From contig DDLS01000080.1 of assembly GCA_002340255.1 (NCBI GenBank), positions 1 to 17,385 on the forward strand: 17,385 nt of DNA, read 5' to 3'. The notes beneath the pieces are model-generated. The model worked only from the letters and a program-made list of their open reading frames with translations. It did no database searches and had not been told where the DNA came from. Source of the stretch: Cyanobacteria bacterium UBA2566. GTDB taxonomy: Bacteria; Cyanobacteriota; Cyanobacteriia; Cyanobacteriales; Desertifilaceae. Below are positions 13,956 through 17,385 of this stretch, piece by piece; position 1 is the first letter of the stretch; every line of letters begins with the position of its first letter. Made by a program: the position numbers and the translations under genes.

Positions 13956-16900
13956 ATGAACAACGGCAAAGTCAGAATATACGAGCTATCCAAGGAATTG
14001 AATTTGGACAATCATTACGTTTTAAATCTTTGCGATCAATTGAATATCACCTACAAAAGTCATAGCAGCACCATATCCGAATCGGAAGCCGAGCGGATTC
14101 GCGCTTGGGCTGAAAAACATCCTCCCAGCGAAACACCAGCGGGAAAACCGACTCATCATCGCTCCAAATCCCAGGGGAGTGAAAAACCGATTAAGAAAAA
14201 ACAGCAAATTTTAGAAATTCGGAGACATTCTTCTGAGGGAGACAAAAATAGTGGATCGACACCAGATGCACCCCGCATTCCCTCAGAAGATGCTGTATCC
14301 CTGCAATCCCCTCCATCGCGACTTTCACCTTCACCTGTATCTGAAGTGTCTAAACCGACTCTACCTGTTGCACCTGAGCAGAAAGCTGAGGAACATCCCG
14401 TTGCCTCCCGTCCCCCTGAACAACCCGCAGCCGAAAAGAGTGCTGAACCCTCTCCCCATTCACCCTCTAAGGACGTGACCCCACCCCTATCCATGCCTGA
14501 TGCAGATCAAAAAACTCAATTGATTGGCCCTCCGGTTCGCCCGTCCCAACCGACTAAACCTTTAAAAGTTGAGGCAAAAACAGCTCCAGTAACGGTTGAG
14601 GGAACGGTGAGCGCTCCCCCTGCGCCAGCCAAGCCAGGTAAACCGAACCGATCGCCGAAACCGCCTCGACTCAAACGTTCTGGAAATGGGGCGAAACCTG
14701 AGAGTGAAGAGGTGAAAAAAACTCAGGGAACCAAACCGATTATCCTCAAAGACAAAGAGGGTGGGAAATCGGAAAAACCCAATGGTGATAAAAAACGCCC
14801 TTCAGGATCGGGAGAAGCTACTGCCGTTAGTTCTAAACCAAGAAAGCCCGCGAAACCCGAGGCGATCGCCAATAGAGATAAAGACAAATTATCCGATCCT
14901 CTGCGTCCGCGTCCAGTACGACCCGGAGCATCCACGAAAGGCAAGACTGAGGAGATGGATGATGAGGATCTGGTAACGACTCCTCTAGATAATTCAGAAC
15001 CAGAGGAAACACTGGAATTAGAATTAAGACGGCCCATGCCTCGACCCACCAAAAAGGTGAAAAAACGGTCAGAGGAAGAGGATGAGGATGACCGCCAAAA
15101 GGCTAATGCTAAAGCCGGTAAAGGGGTAACCAAAAAACGCCGTCCTCAGATTATTGAGGATGATTTGGATGACGATCTCGATGACGATCTCGATGATGAT
15201 AACGCCACCGAAGTAAGTCTTTCTCTCGTACGTCCAGCTAAACCGAAAGGATTATCGGCTCCTGCGGCTAAACCGACAGGGGTACCCGCCGCCAAGAAGC
15301 GATCGTCTAATCGGGATCACAGAGGACGACGGATGGCCAATAAAGGGACAGAGAAAGTTGAGAAACCGGAAAAAATTACCCTTAAGGGTGAATTAATGGT
15401 GCGCGATTTAGCGGCGTTGCTGGCGGTTCCCGAAACCGAGGTGGTTAAACGCTTATTTACTAAGGGAATTGCGGCCACGGTGACTCAAACCTTAGACCTG
15501 GAAACGGCGATCTGGGTGACTGAAGATTTGGGCGTAGAAGTGGAAACGGTTGTTGCCCAATCAGAAGCGACGAAAACCCAGATGCTGGAAGAAGAAGACT
15601 TGGAACACCTCCATCGCCGTCCTCCAGTGGTGACGATTATGGGCCATGTGGATCATGGAAAAACGACGCTTCTGGATGCTATTCGCCAAACTAAGGTCGT
15701 TGATTCAGAAGCTGGTGGGATTACCCAACATATCGGGGCTTACCATGTGGATGTGGAGCATGATGAAAATAGTCAACAAATTGTATTTTTAGATACTCCT
15801 GGACATGAGGCGTTTACTGCCATGCGTGCCAGAGGGGCAAAGGTGACCGATATTGCTATTCTCGTGGTGGCCGCTGATGATGGAGTTCGCCCTCAAACCA
15901 TTGAAGCCATTAGCCACGCCAAAGCCGCTCAGGTTCCGATTGTGGTTGCTATTAACAAGATTGATAAGGAAGGGGCTTCTCCCGATCGCGTCAAACAAGA
16001 GTTGATGGAACATGGCTTAGTTCCGGAAGAGTGGGGCGGAGATACAATTATGGTTCCCGTGAGCGCCATCCAGGGAGAAAACTTAGATGGCCTGTTGGAA
16101 ATGTTGATCTTGGTCTCCGAGATAGAAGAACTTTCCGCTAATCCCGATCGCCTGGCGAAAGGAACCATTATTGAAGCCCATTTGGATAAGGCCAGAGGCC
16201 CGGTAGCCACCTTGCTGGTACAGAATGGAACCTTGCGAGTTGGCGATGCAGTAGTGGCTGGAGCGACTATGGGTAAAGTTCGAGCGATGATCGATGACCG
16301 AGGAGATCGGGTGGAAGAAGCACTTCCGTCCTTTGCCGTTGAGGTCTTGGGTCTCAATGAACTGCCCTCAGCCGGAGATGAGTTTGAATGTATGGCGGAT
16401 GAAAAAGAAGCGCGGGCGATCGCCAATTCCCGTGCAGAGGCCCAACGGGAAACCCGCCTCCAACAAGCCCTTGCCTCCCGTCGGGTTACCCTCAGTTCTC
16501 TGAGCGCCCAAGTCAAAGAAGGCGAACTCAAGGAACTCAACCTACTCTTGAAAGCCGATGTTCAAGGGTCTGTAGAAGCCATTCTCGGCTCCTTGCAACA
16601 ATTGCCTCAAAATGAAGTGCAACTGCGGATTCTCCTAGCTGCGGCAGGTGAAGTCACCGAAACTGACGTAGATCTCGCTGCTGCCTCCAATGCTGTGATT
16701 ATTTCCTTCAATACCACCTTTGCCAGTGGCGCTCGTGCAGCCGCCGATCAAACCGGTGTCGATGTGCGCGAATACGACATTATCTATAAACTCCTAGATG
16801 ATATTCAAGGGGCAATGGAAGGTCTGCTCGACCCAGAACTGGTGGAAGAAGATCTTGGCCAGGTCGAAGTCCGGGCTGTATTTACCATTGGTAAAGGAGC

Positions 16901-17144
16901 AGTGGCTGGATGTTATGTACTCTCGGGTAAAGCCATTCGTAACTGTAACTTGCGGGTGATGCGCGGCCAAAACCTGATTTACGAAGGCTTCCTAGATTCC
17001 CTGCGTCGGGAACGGGATGATGTCAAAGAGGTCAATTCTGGTTTTGAATGTGGAATTGGGGTTGATAAGTTCACCACTTGGGAAGTCGGTGATGTGATTG
17101 AAACCTATCGCATGGTGACCAAACGGCGGACGTTATCGAGTTAA
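13956..17144 (+). CDS. infB: translation initiation factor IF-2
   Basis: GTPase that brings initiator fMet-tRNA to the 30S subunit and promotes subunit joining. I start it at ATG 13956 (MNNGKVRIYELSKELNLDN), the normal cyanobacterial N-terminus with GAGG about 10 nt upstream; a GTG two codons earlier is less likely. The length is 1062 aa, long for the family because of a low-complexity Pro/Lys/Ser/Glu linker (about 55-465) containing a DDDL repeat. A second IF2_N-type module follows (about 475-530). The G domain has GHVDHGKT near 563, GITQHIGAYHV, DTPGHEAF and NKID. Then come the beta-barrel and C-terminal domains ending ETYRMVTKRRTLSS. The gene is intact. It is the last gene of the operon, with a palindromic repeat just after the stop. 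Confidence 0.97.
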   Translation: MNNGKVRIYELSKELNLDNHYVLNLCDQLNITYKSHSSTISESEAERIRAWAEKHPPSETPAGKPTHHRSKSQGSEKPIKKKQQILEIRRHSSEGDKNSGSTPDAPRIPSEDAVSLQSPPSRLSPSPVSEVSKPTLPVAPEQKAEEHPVASRPPEQPAAEKSAEPSPHSPSKDVTPPLSMPDADQKTQLIGPPVRPSQPTKPLKVEAKTAPVTVEGTVSAPPAPAKPGKPNRSPKPPRLKRSGNGAKPESEEVKKTQGTKPIILKDKEGGKSEKPNGDKKRPSGSGEATAVSSKPRKPAKPEAIANRDKDKLSDPLRPRPVRPGASTKGKTEEMDDEDLVTTPLDNSEPEETLELELRRPMPRPTKKVKKRSEEEDEDDRQKANAKAGKGVTKKRRPQIIEDDLDDDLDDDLDDDNATEVSLSLVRPAKPKGLSAPAAKPTGVPAAKKRSSNRDHRGRRMANKGTEKVEKPEKITLKGELMVRDLAALLAVPETEVVKRLFTKGIAATVTQTLDLETAIWVTEDLGVEVETVVAQSEATKTQMLEEEDLEHLHRRPPVVTIMGHVDHGKTTLLDAIRQTKVVDSEAGGITQHIGAYHVDVEHDENSQQIVFLDTPGHEAFTAMRARGAKVTDIAILVVAADDGVRPQTIEAISHAKAAQVPIVVAINKIDKEGASPDRVKQELMEHGLVPEEWGGDTIMVPVSAIQGENLDGLLEMLILVSEIEELSANPDRLAKGTIIEAHLDKARGPVATLLVQNGTLRVGDAVVAGATMGKVRAMIDDRGDRVEEALPSFAVEVLGLNELPSAGDEFECMADEKEARAIANSRAEAQRETRLQQALASRRVTLSSLSAQVKEGELKELNLLLKADVQGSVEAILGSLQQLPQNEVQLRILLAAAGEVTETDVDLAAASNAVIISFNTTFASGARAAADQTGVDVREYDIIYKLLDDIQGAMEGLLDPELVEEDLGQVEVRAVFTIGKGAVAGCYVLSGKAIRNCNLRVMRGQNLIYEGFLDSLRRERDDVKEVNSGFECGIGVDKFTTWEVGDVIETYRMVTKRRTLSS
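15156..15203 (+). repeat. in-frame 12-bp tandem repeat in infB linker
   Basis: Units of GATGACGATCTC (15168-15179 and 15180-15191), flanked by diverged copies, encode repeated DDDL in the acidic part of the IF-2 linker (EDDLDDDLDDDLDDDN). The copy number is likely to vary between strains by slippage, without loss of frame. Confidence 0.8.
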
Positions 17145-17150
17145 TGGAGG

Positions 17151-17186
17151 ATAGGTAGGGGCGAAAAATTTTTCACCCTTACCTAT
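17151..17186. repeat. GTAGGGG-type palindrome after infB, possible terminator
   Basis: ATAGGTAGGGGCGAAAAA is followed at once by its near-perfect inverted copy TTTTTCACCCTTACCTAT (18-bp arms, two mismatches, both G-U compatible in RNA). It begins 6 bp after the infB stop. As RNA it would form a long hairpin ending the operon transcript, but there is no distal T-run. It also carries the GTAGGGG edge of the dispersed palindrome family seen at 5715 and 6763, with a different centre. Confidence 0.65.
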
Positions 17187-17204
17187 ACCGTCATTGTAGA
17201 CAGA

Positions 17205-17385
17205 AAAATGGTGTAAGGATTGAGGCGAGTTGATGCCAACTACTTTAGCTATTTCCGGAAAGGACTTTCTGGGGATAGGAGAAATAATTCCTAAATGTAA
17301 GTATTTAAAATATTCATAACTTCTCACCTCACCAAACATCTCTTGATAAGAGTCACAATATTGATCGACAACTGACACCCTAGTG
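17205..17385 (-). pseudogene. IS701-type transposase, N-terminal fragment
   Basis: Minus-strand frame open to the right edge, so the true start lies outside. It reads TRVSVVDQYCDSYQEMFGEV, then VRSYEYFKYLHLGIISPIPR, then KVVGINSPQSLHHF. From memory this resembles the N-terminal region of IS701-family DDE transposases. Homology ends after LHHF at 17205; relatives continue for several hundred residues. Here the frame instead runs into the palindromic repeat and the end of infB, and stops at 17133. No catalytic DDE residues remain in this part. It is therefore a truncated remnant, joined directly to the infB 3' region. No terminal inverted repeats can be placed. Confidence 0.7.

Noticed and set aside
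14723..15133. Long antisense frames within the infB linker
   Set aside because: Serine- and glycine-rich mirror translations of the Lys/Glu/Pro-rich IF-2 linker; they are artefacts of its composition.
15929..16540. 203-aa antisense frame opposite the IF-2 G domain
   Set aside because: It lies wholly within infB, has no motif and has the serine/arginine composition expected of a shadow frame.

Overview
The window looks like chromosomal DNA of a cyanobacterium, most likely a filamentous one. HIP1-type palindromes (GCGATCGC) are scattered through genes and spacers. The ferrochelatase carries the C-terminal chlorophyll-a/b-binding-like helix found in cyanobacteria. The rimP-nusA-ylxR-infB order and the very long IF-2 N-terminus also fit, as do dispersed GTAGGGG-type palindromes between genes. 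The species cannot be named from the sequence.

Left part (1-4718), all on the minus strand. In transcription order from the right: a conserved 102-aa protein (4718-4410), a 40-aa single-membrane-helix protein too short for ordinary gene calling (4320-4198), an MBL-fold/beta-CASP-type hydrolase with a C-terminal four-cysteine motif (4139-2535), and ferrochelatase hemH (2426-1260). Last comes an ATPase gene followed by a DUF3226 TOPRIM-like gene that runs off the left edge. The ATPase gene is broken: its catalytic C-terminal half is missing, but the last ~36 codons survive in another frame and end in a 4-nt GTGA overlap with the DUF3226 start.

Middle part (4881-8037). A creatininase-family amidohydrolase on the plus strand converges on a frameshifted Rpn/YhgA-type nuclease gene on the minus strand, with a palindromic repeat at the meeting point. 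A diacylglycerol-kinase-like lipid kinase follows on the minus strand, with another palindrome beside it. A 330-bp gene-free stretch filled with short hairpin repeats comes next.

Right part (8041-17144), all on the plus strand. A propeller-transglutaminase protein and a membrane protein with voltage-sensor-like helices but no evident pore form a two-gene unit (15-bp gap). Then comes the translation/transcription operon rimP-nusA-ylxR-infB, preceded by a sigma70-type promoter and a ~240-nt structured leader that ends in an intrinsic-terminator-like hairpin just before rimP. After infB there is a palindromic repeat and a truncated IS701-type transposase fragment on the minus strand running off the right edge.

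No RNA genes, CRISPR arrays or complete mobile elements were recognised. The most noteworthy items are the decayed ATPase/DUF3226 pair, the pore-less voltage-sensor-like protein beside a transglutaminase, the attenuator-like leader of the nusA-infB operon, and the uncharacterised 40-aa membrane protein.
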